64,000 bases of DNA from an uncultured Prevotellaceae bacterium (GTDB lineage Bacteria; Bacteroidota; Bacteroidia; Bacteroidales; Bacteroidaceae), in contig CADCDK010000002.1 in assembly GCA_902800185.1 (NCBI GenBank), positions 113,651 through 177,650 on the forward strand. Reading direction: 5' to 3'. Position 1 is the stretch's first letter; every line of letters begins with the position of its first letter. The notes under the pieces are model-generated. The model saw only the letters and a program-made list of their open reading frames with translations, did not search any database and was not told the DNA's origin. Below, piece by piece: positions 63,266-64,000 of this stretch. The position numbers were made by a program, and so were the translations under genes.

Positions 63266-64000
63266 ATGACAATGAAGAAGTACAGACTCTGGGTGCTCAC
63301 CACCCTCCTGATGGCCTGTGGTACGCTGGTGTTCACAGCCTGTTCGAAAGATGACAGTTCCGCCCCCGAACAGGGCGCGGCGTTCCGCACCATGCTGAGC
63401 TCGCTCGACTGGGGAACGGACACCACCTACGTGTATGGTCACAAGACACCCGACGCGGATGCCGCCTGCTCTTCGTTGGGCTATGCCAAGCTGATGAGGC
63501 TGCTCGGCTACAACTGCAAGGCCAAGGTGTCGAGCCCGACCAACCGCGAGACCGCCTATATCGCAGGGTTGTTTGGATTTGCCCTGCCCGAGCTGAAGAA
63601 GAGTGTCGTGCCGCAGACGCGCCTGATCCTGACCGACCATACGGACTATGCCCAGTGCGTGGATGGTGCACGGGAGGCGAAGATCCTGCAGAAGATAGAC
63701 CATCATGTGGAGGGGGACATCCAGGACAGCGGCATTCCCTACGTGCGCCGCGAGATGATCGGCTCCACCTGCACCATCATCTATGAGATGTACAAGGAAC
63801 TGGGCGTCCGCATCGACGATGAGACCGCCAAGATCCTGCTTGCCGGATTGCTGTCGGACACACGCAACCTCACCAAGACCACGGCGCAACACGTGGACTC
63901 TGTGGCATGGCAGGAGCTTGTCAGCCAGCTGCATTTGGAGAACACAGTGGCAGAAATCAACCGCCAGATGGAGGAGGCCGCCATGAATTACGACGGCATG
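63266..64000 (+). CDS. DHH-family phosphoesterase lipoprotein (pyrophosphatase-like), 3'-truncated
   Basis: Open to the window end: 245 codons are visible from ATG 63266 (ATG 63272 is also possible). The N-terminus is a lipoprotein signal with lipobox LVFTACSKDD, so the protein should be anchored in the envelope. The DHH domain follows at once: VYGHKTPDADAACSSLGYAK (metal-binding His/Asp), LILTDHTDYAQ and KIDHHVEGDI, then STCTIIYEMYKELG and LLAGLLSDTRNLTK. This order is that of manganese-dependent inorganic pyrophosphatases (PpaC-like) and related DHH phosphoesterases, normally cytoplasmic. Substrate candidates are pyrophosphate or small phosphodiesters released outside the cell. Confidence 0.87.
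   Translation, partial: MTMKKYRLWVLTTLLMACGTLVFTACSKDDSSAPEQGAAFRTMLSSLDWGTDTTYVYGHKTPDADAACSSLGYAKLMRLLGYNCKAKVSSPTNRETAYIAGLFGFALPELKKSVVPQTRLILTDHTDYAQCVDGAREAKILQKIDHHVEGDIQDSGIPYVRREMIGSTCTIIYEMYKELGVRIDDETAKILLAGLLSDTRNLTKTTAQHVDSVAWQELVSQLHLENTVAEINRQMEEAAMNYDGM

Overview
The window comes from a member of the Bacteroidota, most likely Prevotella or a close relative (Prevotellaceae). Three things point there. Promoters follow the Bacteroidota form, TTTG, about 20 bp, then TAnnTTTG, just upstream of many genes. Many secreted proteins end in a YDLxGR...GxYIxxGKKVVVK-type tail. Gene content is typical of the group: S46 dipeptidyl peptidase, DUF6175-like protein, many CAZymes, AraC-type regulator remnant. 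No rRNA, tRNA or CRISPR array was seen.

Layout. (1) 1-5911: a co-directional cluster of six genes, five with visible signal peptides or a lipobox and the first cut by the window edge. It ends in a transglutaminase-like cysteine protein and a strong terminator. (2) 6076-10461: a decaying defence island. It has an AbiEi-type antitoxin with a broken AbiEii toxin, then a BsuBI/PstI-type restriction enzyme with a C5-cytosine methyltransferase and an 81-residue stump of an adenine methyltransferase, and a dead IS3 transposase. (3) 10581-21734: a region rich in repeats. It carries a large clan GH-D-like hydrolase with four tandem modules, a 59-residue peptide gene, two alginate-lyase-type proteins and an AraC-type HTH remnant. 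(4) 21761-32225: minus-strand genes for a GH2 enzyme, two Gfo/Idh/MocA (GH109-like) proteins, an S46 peptidase, a flippase and a fused SpmA/SpmB-like membrane protein. (5) 32522-53941: very large modular secreted proteins, a GH95 fucosidase, a LOG protein, a flavodiiron protein, a PfkB sugar kinase and a 36-residue acidic peptide gene with its own promoter. (6) 54214-64000: a GH20 hexosaminidase translationally coupled to a NahK-like kinase, TrpS, an M15 peptidase, another giant secreted protein and the start of a DHH-phosphoesterase lipoprotein.

How it fits together. The GH2, GH95, GH20 and GH109-like proteins with the NahK-like and PfkB kinases would suit stepwise removal of galactose, fucose and N-acetylhexosamines from host-type or complex glycans, followed by phosphorylation in the cytoplasm. 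The alginate-lyase-type pair points to a uronate-containing polymer. No SusC/SusD pair lies in the window, so this is not a canonical polysaccharide utilisation locus. Seven secreted proteins share or resemble one C-terminal tail, suggesting a common export or anchoring route. The least explained parts are the first envelope operon, the two tiny peptide genes, the giant protein at 44206 and a set of structured dispersed repeats.
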